A stretch of 22,018 nucleotides of DNA from a virus: IMG/VR virus record IMGVR_UViG_3300030012_000288, positions 1 to 22,018 of that record. The stretch is one strand, 5' to 3'. Below are positions 5,159-14,900 of this stretch, in pieces. Positions within the stretch are counted from its first letter, which is position 1; each line of letters starts with the position of its first letter. The notes under the pieces were generated by a model that saw only the letters and a list, made by a program, of their open reading frames with translations, was not told the DNA's origin and ran no database searches. The position numbers and the translations under genes are program-made.

Positions 5159-5767
5159 ATGACTGTAGCTGCAACGACCGAACTTGAAAGCATCAACATT
5201 ATGTTGGCTGCTATAGGAGAAGCACCTGTTAATACTTTGACAGGTACATTACCTGTTGATGCAAAGATGGCTGTATCTACTTTGAACGAAACTAATAAAG
5301 TAGTTCAAATGGAAGGTTGGTCTTTTAATACTGAAATAGATGTAACTCTTACTAGAGATGCTTCTAAACAAATTGCTCTTTCTACTGATGTATTAAGAGT
5401 TGATCCTAATATTCATCAGCATCCAACTATAGATGCAATACAACGTGGTTTGAAATTATATGACAGGTTAAATAATAAATTTGAATTTGAAGAAGATCTT
5501 ATATCTACTGTTGTTTACTTTAGAAAATTTGACGAGATACCAGAACAAGCTAGATACTATATCACTATTAAAGCTGCAAGAATATTTGTAGATAGAATGG
5601 TAACTGATGATGGTTTAAGGTCATATACACAACAAGATGAAAATAGAGCTAGAGCAATCTTAGTTGAAACTGATCTTAGTAATGGCGATCATAATATTTT
5701 AAGAGGAGATCCTTCTCTAACAAATGTATTTAATACATACTCACCTGCAAATGTACTTATTAGATAA
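5159..5767 (+). CDS. Tail tubular protein A (adaptor), T7 gp11-like, 202 aa
   Basis: This protein forms the ring joining the portal to the tail nozzle and also serves in fibre attachment. Length matches T7 gp11 (196 aa). The N-terminal segment TTELESINIMLAAIGEAPVN corresponds to the T7 pattern A-E-L-x-A-V-N-x-I-L-A-x-I-G-E-x-P-V. The middle VVQMEGWSFNTE corresponds to I-Q-S-R-G-W-T-F-N. The segment DEIPEQARYYITIKAARIF corresponds to DEMPECFRYWIVTKASRQF. It starts at ATG 5159 just behind the 22-aa ORF, whose Shine-Dalgarno may supply ribosomes. It ends in a TAATTATG junction with the next gene. Confidence 0.95.
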   Translation: MTVAATTELESINIMLAAIGEAPVNTLTGTLPVDAKMAVSTLNETNKVVQMEGWSFNTEIDVTLTRDASKQIALSTDVLRVDPNIHQHPTIDAIQRGLKLYDRLNNKFEFEEDLISTVVYFRKFDEIPEQARYYITIKAARIFVDRMVTDDGLRSYTQQDENRARAILVETDLSNGDHNILRGDPSLTNVFNTYSPANVLIR

Positions 5768-5769
5768 TT

Positions 5770-8268
5770 ATGCCTTTAAGATCAAGAGCAATTCCTACAT
5801 TAATCAGAGGAATATCACAATCTTCTGATGCTACAAAACAAGCTGACCATGCTGATATACAGGATAATGCTAATAGCGATCCTGTATTAGGTCTTACAAA
5901 GCGTTCTGGCAGCCAATTTGTAAGTAAATTAATTGCTGGTGGTGCTCAGATAACAAATAGTCATGTAAGAATGATTAATAGAGATGTCAATGAAAGATAT
6001 GTTGTAGTATTTTCATTAAACCCTGCTAATGTAAGAGTCTTTGAATTAGATGGTACAGAACTTACAGTAAATAAACCTGATGGAATAAATTATTTAAACT
6101 GCACAAATCCAAGACTTGAATTAAAAACTATAACTATTGCTGATTTTACTTTTATTGTTAATACAACTGTTACCACTGCAATGGATACAACCTTATCAGC
6201 AGGTAATGTTACACAGGCAATAGTTTTCTTTAATCGTGTATCAGATAAAACTACTTATAAAGTAAAGGTTGATAATTTTGTAGCTACAAAGGATACGTCA
6301 AATGATGATCCTCTTAGTACTGAAACTGTTGCAGATTCTATAAGAACTTCTCTTACTTCTAACCTTACTGGTTTTACAATTAATCAGAATGGACCAGTAT
6401 TACATATAAAGAAAAATGATAATTCTGATTTTTCGGTGGAGTCTTCTGATACTCAAGGTAATACTCAGATTACAACTGTAAAAAATACAGTACAACAATT
6501 TACAGATTTACCAACTGTTGCACCTAATGGCATGGTAGTTGAAGTAAAAGGAGATGAATCTACAAACTTTGATAATTACTATGTGAAATTTGTTACTAAT
6601 AATTCTAATGGTGTAGGTGTTTTAGCTGAAGGACAATGGGAAGAATCAGTAGAAGCAGGTATAAAATTTAAATTTAATTACGACACTATGCCACATGTAT
6701 TAATAAGGCAGTCTGATGGTAATTTTAGATTTGCAAGAGTAGATGGTGATGCATATACATCAGCTAATCAAACTTTTAATGTACCAAAATGGGGAGAAAG
6801 AAATGTTGGAGATGAAGACTCTGCACCAGATCCATCATTTATAGGATCAAAAATAAATAATGTTTTCTTTTTTAGAAATAGATTAGGATTTTTAGCTGAT
6901 GACAATGTAATACTTTCTAGAGTATCTCAATTTTTTAACTTCTTTCCTGAAACTGTTATATCAACAATAGATAGTGACCCTATAGATGTAGCTGCTTCTC
7001 ATACAAAAGTAGCAATATTAAAACATGCTGTATCTATGGGAGAAAAATTAATTTTATTTTCCGATGAAACACAATTTGTTTTAAGTAGTTCATCAGATAC
7101 ACTGACACCTAAATCAGCAAACGTAATTGTATCAACAGAATTTGAATCAACAGATGAAGCTGCACCTATAGGTAGTGGAGGTAGTATTTATTTTTTAAAT
7201 AAGAAAGGCAACTTTGCTGGTGTAAGAGAATATATATTACAACAAGGAGTACAGATACAAGATGCTGCAAACATCTCTATACATGTACCAAGATTAATTC
7301 CTAATGACATATATAAAGTAGCTGTTTCAACTAACGAAGATGTCTTGGTTTTATTGGGTGCTACAAATCCAAATAAGCTTTATATTAATAGATGGTTATA
7401 TGGACAAAGATCAGAAAAGATATTAAATTCTTGGTTTACATATACTTTTGATCCAAGCAGAGAAATTAAAAATATAGATTTTATTGGTACTGATTTATTT
7501 ATAGTAACGGATAGGTCTATATTATTTAATGATGCTGGTGCAGAAGTAATTTTAGAAAAAATACCTTTTGTATCTGACTTCAGAGAACCATTTTCTGAGT
7601 TTGAATTTCATTTAGATCGTAAAATTACAGAAGCAACTGCTGGTGTTTCCATTGCTTATAACAGTACTACTAAAGTTTCAACTATTACTGTGCCATATAA
7701 ATTACATACCAAGATGCAAGTCATAGGACGTTATTTAGCTAGCACTGAAACAAGTACATTTGTTGATACAAAAGGGGTTACACAAAATTTAAAAGCAGGT
7801 CAAATCATAATATCTACAAATGCTACTAATGGTTTAACAAATACAATTACAGCTAGTGGAGATTATAGAAATTCTAAATTTATTATTGGTGAACCCTATG
7901 AAATGCACTATAGATTTAGTAATCAAAGATTAACAGAAAGTACTGGTGGATCTAACACAGGTGAAATTATTAGCGGACGATTACAACTAAAACACTTTTA
8001 TTTAAAATTTGAAAACTCTGCTTTCTTTCAAGTTGAAGTAACTCCACAGCATAGAGATACAAGCATACATAAATTTACTGGTCGTTTAGTTGGTACATCT
8101 TCTTCAACTATTGGTCAAATTAATTTAGAGACAGGTATATTTAAAGTACCAATTATGAGTAAGGCTGATAAAGTAACAATAGATATAAAAAATAATACTT
8201 TTCTACCTGCAACATTAGCCAGTGCTGAATATGAAGCTATGTTTTATATGAGAAGTAGACGTATTTAA
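5770..8268 (+). CDS. Tail tubular protein B (nozzle), T7 gp12-like, 832 aa
   Basis: This is the main tail-nozzle protein, forming the six-bladed tube below the adaptor. Length is close to T7 gp12 (794 aa). The N-terminus has the family hallmark RGISQSSDATKQADHADIQD (13-32), equivalent to GGISQQPDILRYPDQ in T7, and LTKRSGSQFVSKL (42-54), equivalent to LQKRPP. Later segments include RNRLGFLADDNVILSRVSQF (about 369-388) and the SHTKVAILKHAVSMGEKLIL followed by FSDETQFVL region, both typical of this family. The C-terminal half is beta-rich. The stop overlaps the start of the next gene by one base (TAATG). Confidence 0.95.
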   Translation: MPLRSRAIPTLIRGISQSSDATKQADHADIQDNANSDPVLGLTKRSGSQFVSKLIAGGAQITNSHVRMINRDVNERYVVVFSLNPANVRVFELDGTELTVNKPDGINYLNCTNPRLELKTITIADFTFIVNTTVTTAMDTTLSAGNVTQAIVFFNRVSDKTTYKVKVDNFVATKDTSNDDPLSTETVADSIRTSLTSNLTGFTINQNGPVLHIKKNDNSDFSVESSDTQGNTQITTVKNTVQQFTDLPTVAPNGMVVEVKGDESTNFDNYYVKFVTNNSNGVGVLAEGQWEESVEAGIKFKFNYDTMPHVLIRQSDGNFRFARVDGDAYTSANQTFNVPKWGERNVGDEDSAPDPSFIGSKINNVFFFRNRLGFLADDNVILSRVSQFFNFFPETVISTIDSDPIDVAASHTKVAILKHAVSMGEKLILFSDETQFVLSSSSDTLTPKSANVIVSTEFESTDEAAPIGSGGSIYFLNKKGNFAGVREYILQQGVQIQDAANISIHVPRLIPNDIYKVAVSTNEDVLVLLGATNPNKLYINRWLYGQRSEKILNSWFTYTFDPSREIKNIDFIGTDLFIVTDRSILFNDAGAEVILEKIPFVSDFREPFSEFEFHLDRKITEATAGVSIAYNSTTKVSTITVPYKLHTKMQVIGRYLASTETSTFVDTKGVTQNLKAGQIIISTNATNGLTNTITASGDYRNSKFIIGEPYEMHYRFSNQRLTESTGGSNTGEIISGRLQLKHFYLKFENSAFFQVEVTPQHRDTSIHKFTGRLVGTSSSTIGQINLETGIFKVPIMSKADKVTIDIKNNTFLPATLASAEYEAMFYMRSRRI

Positions 8269-8720
8269 TGGGTTATTTAAGAAAAGCAAATTTAAAAGAT
8301 CTAAACTATGTATGTGAACATATTAGAGAAATAGATCGCTTGGAAGCATATTATCAAACAGGACAAAAACCACAAGATGCTTTGCGTTTAACTTATTTAC
8401 ATGGAAAAACTAATATGGCAATAGCAGATGATGATGATAAACCTATAGGTTTATGCGGTGTTATTAGTGATGGTTGTATATGGATGGTTGCTACTGATGA
8501 CTTATTTACTAATAAAAAATATAAAATACAACTTATAAGAAAAGGTAGGGAATGGGTAGATAGTCTGTTGAAATCTTACAAAGTCTTATATAATTTTGTA
8601 TATGCAGAAAATACTTCTGCTATAAAATGGTTAAAGTCTCTAGGGTTTAAATTTATTAAATACCATGCTAATTATGGAGAAGAGAAAAAACCTTTCTACG
8701 AATTTCTAAGGATTTCTTAA
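8268..8720 (+). CDS. T7 gp13-like (GNAT-fold-like) virion-associated protein, 150 aa
   Basis: T7 gp13 is a small protein needed for virion morphogenesis and placed between gp12 and gp14, as here. The C-terminal segment NFVYAENTSAIKWLKSLGFK (109-128) matches T7 gp13 NYVWVGNTSHIRFLKTIGAV. The N-terminus MGYLRKANLKDLNYVCEHIR has the look of an acetyltransferase-like fold (R-x-A-x-x-x-D-L), and the middle PIGLCGVISDGCIWMVATDD fits the central beta strands. The classical acetyl-CoA-binding R/Q-x-x-G-x-G/A loop is not evident, so enzyme activity is doubtful. The gene is coupled to its neighbours: TAATG at its start and ATG immediately after its stop. Confidence 0.88.
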   Translation: MGYLRKANLKDLNYVCEHIREIDRLEAYYQTGQKPQDALRLTYLHGKTNMAIADDDDKPIGLCGVISDGCIWMVATDDLFTNKKYKIQLIRKGREWVDSLLKSYKVLYNFVYAENTSAIKWLKSLGFKFIKYHANYGEEKKPFYEFLRIS

Positions 8721-9314
8721 ATGTGTGTAGCAGCATTACCAGTATTAGGACCACAAGTAGGTGCTTTATTTGGTGCAAGCCTTGGTATAAATTTAGCTTC
8801 TAATTTAATTGGAAGATCATCAGCACAACAGCAAGCAGCACAAGTAGCTCAACAATCACAAATTGCAGCAAGGTCAGCAGAACAATCTTTTGCTAATCAA
8901 CAAGGAGCTTTAGCTGAACAATTAAAAGAAACTGAAGCTTCAAAAAATCAAGAAAGATTAGCTGCAACAATAAAAGGATTACAAGCTAGAGGAAGAATAC
9001 AAGCTTCAGAACGAGCAGGTTTAACAGCAAGTTTATTAGTTAGAGATGCAGAGAGACAAGCAGCAAATGAAAGAAATAGTATAGGACAAACTTTAGATTC
9101 ATTTAGAAGACAATACAGTAGAAATATACAAGGTTTAGAAACTCAGAGAAATAATAGATTAAATGAATTACAAGGTAATATAAATGAAGCGTATAACCAA
9201 GTACCATCTTTAGGATCTGTACTGCTTAATACAGCAGCATCAGGTGTTACAAACTACTTAGGATTATTACCTTCACCAAAATTAGACAATAACGTATTAA
9301 GGTTTTCTTCCTAA
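8721..9314 (+). CDS. Internal virion (ejection) protein, T7 gp14-like, 197 aa
   Basis: gp14 is part of the internal core and, on infection, is placed in the host outer membrane as the first element of the DNA translocation channel. Length equals that of T7 gp14 (196 aa). The N-terminus MCVAALPVLGPQVGALFGAS and following residues to about 31 form a Gly/Ala-rich hydrophobic segment. Residues about 34-155 are Ala/Gln/Arg/Glu-rich and probably coiled coil. A second hydrophobic patch (SVLLNTAASGVTNYLGLL) lies near the C-terminus. The amphipathic two-ended architecture fits a channel protein. The ATG abuts the previous stop, and its own stop overlaps the next ATG by one base. Confidence 0.88.
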   Translation: MCVAALPVLGPQVGALFGASLGINLASNLIGRSSAQQQAAQVAQQSQIAARSAEQSFANQQGALAEQLKETEASKNQERLAATIKGLQARGRIQASERAGLTASLLVRDAERQAANERNSIGQTLDSFRRQYSRNIQGLETQRNNRLNELQGNINEAYNQVPSLGSVLLNTAASGVTNYLGLLPSPKLDNNVLRFSS

Positions 9315-11998
9315 TGACACAAAGTTTTCGTGGTACATCATTTCAACCTTCTGCTAATCCTGTAGATACTTTTGAGCAAGGTGTTCGTGTTGCACCTAAA
9401 TCAGGTATTCAGTCTTTAGCTGAAACTTTAGCTGATGTAAATCCAACTATACAAAAATATTTAAGCAATCAAATTGATACTAAAATTGCACAAAATATAC
9501 AAGCAGGTCAGTTACAGGTTTTAGGTTCTGATCCAGAAGGTATAGATAAACTTAGAAAAGAATTAGAGAAAAATGAAGGTAAAAGATTTGCTAGAAACTT
9601 TATTGGTGGAAATGTTTATACACAATACGGAATTGAAAAACAACTAGCAATTAATTTAGGTAACGCTAGTGAAGCTAAAACAAAAAAGTTTTTTGATGAA
9701 TATGTAGTAGATGTTGAATTACCAAATGGACAAACTATTCAAAAACCATTATCTCAATTTTCTACTAATTCTGATGAATTTCAACAAGCAGTAAATGAGT
9801 TTCAAGAAACATCTTTAATGAATACAAGAGGAATAAGACCAGAAATAGTAAATCAATTCTTAATACCTAAACAAAATTTAGCTTTACAAAAAGTTTATAA
9901 GACACAAGAAAAAAATTTAGCAGATGCAAAAATAGAACAGGCAAATCTACTATTTAATAATTCAATATTAAATGCTTGGTTTAGTATTGATAATATTAAT
10001 GAGAATATAGAAAATGATTTAATACAAGATAATAAATCAAAGAATGGATTATCAACAGCAGAAGTTTTATCTTTAGATGAATTACAAAACAATATAAATT
10101 ATATGGTGAAAATCGGATTGAGTAGTAGTGTTTCTCCAAGCAAAATAATAGATGTTATGCAAACAAACATTTTGCAAATATTTGATTATTACGAAAATAA
10201 TAATCTTGATATGGAAGTAGCAGAAGAAGAAATACAAGAATATATTAATTGGATAGGTAATTTAAAAGTTACTAATAATCAACCTTTAAGAAATTTTTAT
10301 ATACAAGATGGAGAAGATAAAATTGAAACATTTATGAGTGATATAAATAAGAAAAAAGCAACTGCTATAAAAAATCAAAACGCTTTTCAGAAACAACAAG
10401 ATCAAGAAAATATTACAAACACTTTAAATAATTTAGATTTATCTCGTACTCAATTTAAAGATGGCAAAGAAGCATTAAATTACTTTAAAAGTATAGGTAA
10501 TACTTTAGATGCACTTGCTTTAGAGTACCCAGAACAAATTGAATTTTTATATAAGGAATATGACCTTAGAAATTTTAGTGTTGATGATTTCTTTTTTGAA
10601 TTAGAAACAGCGTATGACGATAAGATAGTAACTCAAAGTCAAGCTTTAACACAACTAACAGATGTCATGCAAGCTTTAGGACCAAACGCTTCTAATGCAG
10701 ATAGAAAAAAATATAAAGAATTAAAAAATTATTTAAATGAGACAGATGGCAAAAGTTTAGAACAAAGATTTCCAGCAATGAAAGAGTTAATAAAGTATGG
10801 TAAAAGAACTGTTGGCGAAGTAAAAGATGGTCTTCGTGTAATTACAGATGCTGATGATGTAGATAGAATGGAAGATCTAAATATAAAATTAAAAAGTTTA
10901 ACTAAAGAAAATGGAGGTATTGATGCTCAAATTGATATAAGAGGTCAAAGAACAACAGTTAGAAATTGGTATTTAGGTGAACTAAGAAAATTAAAAAATC
11001 CAAGAAAGTTTAATGATTATGAATTTTATGATCCAGCTTTAGATTTATCAGAACCTTTAGAATTTAAAGAAATACCTAGTGATGATGGAGATGGAGATGG
11101 TCAAGATGATGGTAAGACAGTAAATATACAAGAACAAAAAGTTTTAACTTACGATACAAATACAAAGTTATTTAGTGAAGTTAATACTAATGAATTACAA
11201 GTAGGACCAACTACTACAGTTGTATCTATTAATGGTTCAGTTACACCTGCTGGTGAATCGTTACGTCAAAATTTAAAAATAAAATCATTTGAAAATTTTA
11301 ATGTTGATTTTTATAATGCAACTTTTGAAGACAAGCAAACAGAGACAAGAAATGAAAAATTACTAAGTGATGATTTAGAAGCTAGTGTTTTTAGTGATGT
11401 TAGCGAAAAAGAATCACCTACTACAGTTGAAGTTGAACAGGGAGATACCTTAAGTAAGTTAGCAGATCAGTTTGGCTCGTCAGTACAAGCAATTATGGAA
11501 GCTAATAATCTTACTAATCCAGATATGATAAGAGTAGGACAAGAGCTAGTTATGCCAATAGTTGAAAGGATAAATATGAAAGAAGTAAAAAATAATCAGA
11601 TAAAAGCATTAGACGTTATTTTAAAAGATACAGACAAGACAAAGGTAATACCTCAACCTAAGATAGAAGAAATGTTATTAGCTGTAGGTTTTGAACCAAA
11701 CATTGCAAAAATTATGGCTGCTGTTTCAATGGCAGAATCAGCAGGTGATCCTATGATTGATACTGTCAAATCTGGTTTAGATCCTGAGAAGAAAAAAGAA
11801 TTTTCTATAGGTTTGTTACAACTAAATATGAAAGATGATAGAGACAGATTATTAAATGTATTTGATATTGAATCTGAAGAAGAGTTATATGACCCTATTA
11901 TTAATGTAATTGCAGCCAAGCGACTATATGATGAGCAAGGCCTTAATGCTTGGGGTGCATACAAAAATGGTTCCTATAAAAAGTTTCTAAAGAACTAA
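9314..11998 (+). CDS. Internal virion protein, gp15-position, with LysM and lytic transglycosylase-like domains, 894 aa
   Basis: The position corresponds to T7 gene 15 (747 aa). Residues 1-700 are a long, mainly helical, polar region without known motifs; the start SFRGTSFQPSANPVDTFEQG is a common opening of such proteins in marine podoviruses. Residues 705-748 form a LysM peptidoglycan-binding domain (VEQGDTLSKLADQFGSSVQA, then NNLTNPDMIRVGQELVMP). From about 780 to the end is a lysozyme-like transglycosylase domain: the probable catalytic Glu808 in AESAGDP, then SIGLLQLN (831-838), NVIAAKRLYDEQGL, and the terminal WGAYKNGSYKKFL. In T7 this activity is at the N-terminus of gp16, so the cell-wall-opening function has moved to this core protein. 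An Asp/Gly-rich linker (DDGDGDGQDDGK) lies near 594-605. Confidence 0.9.
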   Translation: MTQSFRGTSFQPSANPVDTFEQGVRVAPKSGIQSLAETLADVNPTIQKYLSNQIDTKIAQNIQAGQLQVLGSDPEGIDKLRKELEKNEGKRFARNFIGGNVYTQYGIEKQLAINLGNASEAKTKKFFDEYVVDVELPNGQTIQKPLSQFSTNSDEFQQAVNEFQETSLMNTRGIRPEIVNQFLIPKQNLALQKVYKTQEKNLADAKIEQANLLFNNSILNAWFSIDNINENIENDLIQDNKSKNGLSTAEVLSLDELQNNINYMVKIGLSSSVSPSKIIDVMQTNILQIFDYYENNNLDMEVAEEEIQEYINWIGNLKVTNNQPLRNFYIQDGEDKIETFMSDINKKKATAIKNQNAFQKQQDQENITNTLNNLDLSRTQFKDGKEALNYFKSIGNTLDALALEYPEQIEFLYKEYDLRNFSVDDFFFELETAYDDKIVTQSQALTQLTDVMQALGPNASNADRKKYKELKNYLNETDGKSLEQRFPAMKELIKYGKRTVGEVKDGLRVITDADDVDRMEDLNIKLKSLTKENGGIDAQIDIRGQRTTVRNWYLGELRKLKNPRKFNDYEFYDPALDLSEPLEFKEIPSDDGDGDGQDDGKTVNIQEQKVLTYDTNTKLFSEVNTNELQVGPTTTVVSINGSVTPAGESLRQNLKIKSFENFNVDFYNATFEDKQTETRNEKLLSDDLEASVFSDVSEKESPTTVEVEQGDTLSKLADQFGSSVQAIMEANNLTNPDMIRVGQELVMPIVERINMKEVKNNQIKALDVILKDTDKTKVIPQPKIEEMLLAVGFEPNIAKIMAAVSMAESAGDPMIDTVKSGLDPEKKKEFSIGLLQLNMKDDRDRLLNVFDIESEEELYDPIINVIAAKRLYDEQGLNAWGAYKNGSYKKFLKN

Positions 11999-11999
11999 C

Positions 12000-14900
12000 A
12001 TGACAGACTCAAATATTGTTAAGAGCCTTCTTGATAACAAAGAAGAAGAAAAAACACTTGAACAACCAACAACTGTTAATGATCGCAATTCAAATATTAT
12101 TAATAGTCTTCAACAAAATGAAACTGCTGAACCAATAACAAAAATTAATTCGCCATTTACTAATGTTTTTAAAGAAGAATCTAAGTTTGATGATTATGTG
12201 AATAACACTTTGTTTGATGAAGAACCTTTTGATTTTGCTTCACCAGACCTAGATTTTAGTAATAATATTTTTAATGACTTTACAGAAGAAAAACCTCAAC
12301 AAGATTTAACAGGTTTAGCAAAAGGTTTAGGTATAGAAATTAGTACTGGTATAGGTGCTGATTTAGCTTTTGCTCCATTATTAGCTCTTGGTCCTTTAGG
12401 TATTGCAGCTTATGGTGGAGGTCAATTTGCTGTTGGTTACTATGCAAATATCGCAGCACAAAAAGCTAGGGGTGTAAAAAAAATAAGTCAAGCTGAAGCT
12501 GTAGCTGCTGGTCTTGTACAAATAATACCTGCTGGCACAACAGCAAAAGGTGTTAAAGGTATTGCAAAGAGTGGTGCTTTTGGTGCTGGCTTTGGTGTAG
12601 GTGAAACTTTTCTTAGAGATTTATTAGGAGATGATGTAACACGTAATGAATATTTATTAAGTCTAGGTTTTGGTGGTGCTTTTGGTGCTGGTTTTAAAGG
12701 ATCATTAGAAGGTTTAAGCGGTATTTTTAATAAAGTTAAAGGTAAAACACCAGCAGAAGCAGATGCCATATTAACTAAACAAGATAACAAAACTATTAAT
12801 GATGCAGTTAAAAATATAGATACAGTATCAAAAAAACAAAAAGAAAAATTAAAACAAGAAGGTGTAGATACTGATAAATTAGATCAAGAAATTAGCAGTC
12901 AAAAACAACAAACAACAAATATAAATCAAGATAGTATTCCTTTAGGCAGCAGAGTAAAAGCAGCAGATAGAGGAAACATAGGAACTGTTGTTGGTTTTGA
13001 TGAATCTACTGGTAAATTTACTGTTTCTTTTAAAAGTAAACAAGGTGCATTTCAATCAGTAAAATTTGATCCTAGTCAATTAACAATAACTAAAAAAGGA
13101 AAAGTTTTACAATCAGATATAGATTTTGGAGAACCAAAAAAACCAGCAATTCAAACAGAGGTTACACAAGATCTTACTTTTACAGCACCAGAAGCTTACA
13201 AAAGAACTAAACCTCGTTATGGGTCTGCCAATATACAATTTCAATCTGACTTTGATAAGTTATCTTGGTCTTTAAGAAATGGAAGAAAAGTAAAAGCACA
13301 GAATGATGGCAAGATATTAAAAGTATTTTTAGATCAAGGCTTTACAGAAAAAGAAGTTAGATTACATGGAGATAAAGTACACGCAAAATTAAAATCATTA
13401 GTAAAAGAACAGACAGGTAGTGCTAGTGCTTCGGTTTCAAATACAAGTGGTTTAAATTTAGAAGTAAAAATACTACAAGACTTTGCAAATAAAGTACAAA
13501 CACCATTAAACAAACTAGATAGTCAGCCTGACTTGGATTTAGGTAATACACAATTAAATCCACAAAAGATGAATCGCATTAAAGATATGCAGCAAGGTAA
13601 AAAAGATTTAGTAACTGCCAAAGTAAGAAAGAAGAAAGATGAAGGAGGATTTAAGGGTGCTGAAAGAAAAAGTCAGTTTGATACGCAAGAAGGTGGATTA
13701 GGTAAAATGATAGATAGTAAAGGCAAAATAGGTATAGATAAAAAGAATTTAAAATTTTTTCAAGAGTACACAAGAAAAAAAGCATTACTACAAAATAGAT
13801 TACCTGATGATGAAGAAGTTGTTATTAACCAACAAGGTTTGCAAATAGCTACAGATAGAGTTGCAAACTCCACTCAAAACTTTATAGATATAATTAAAAG
13901 AAATGCTGGTAAGAAAACTAAAAAAAGTCAAGCTGCTATAGATAAAGCAGGTGCAGAAATTATTGATGCTGAAAAATTAGTAGATGATTGGTTAGGTTAT
14001 GGTATTCCTTTAGGCACAAGATTAGGTAGAGCTTTGCAAGCTTTTAAAATTAAACCAGTAGAAGGCATAGAAGGTATGACACCTGCTGAAGTTATGAAAC
14101 TAAGTCCTTTAGAAAAGAAAAACTTGACAGCACAAAATCGTGACGTATCACCTGCCCTTGCAAAGTTAATAGAACAAAGTCAAGACTTTCAAGATAATTT
14201 ACTTGCAAAAATAAAAGAAGGACATGAAACAGGAGACTACTCACAAGTTATAAAAGTTGCACAAGATATGAAAGAAGCAGGTGGAAGTATAGAAAATATG
14301 GTAAAACTTTATAACGCTGATGCTTTTGGTAAGACTTTAAAACTTGCTAACCAAACCTCAAGAGTAATTAACGAGGTAGGAATTAATGGAGTTTTATCTG
14401 GTCTGCCTTCTCAAAGAGTCAATTTATATTCTGGTATTGTGCAAACGTTTTTAGGTAACATGAAAAACTTTAGTGGTACTTTAGATGTTGCAAATGGCAA
14501 GGGTTTAATAAGAAAAGAAGGAGTAGAAGCAGCTACTAGACACTTATTTGCCATGATGTATAACTTTGATTTTGGGTTAAAGGTATGGAAAAGATCATGG
14601 GATATGGAAGATAACTTTATAAATGTCGGTAATTCTAAAATTGAAACTGGTCAAAGATTTGTTATTTCATCTGAAAGTCCTTACTTCCCACTAAGAACAG
14701 CTATAAATTCTGGAGGTAAATTTATAAGGTTACCTAGTAGGTTAATGACATCTAATGATGCTTTAATACAAACACCAAATATTCTTGGTTCGACTGCTTA
14801 TCATGCAACTATGGAAGCTTTGAAAAAAGGCTTGAAAGGACAAGACTTAGATGATTATGTAAAAGGTAGCCTTGATGGAGTTATAGCTTATATTTTAAAA

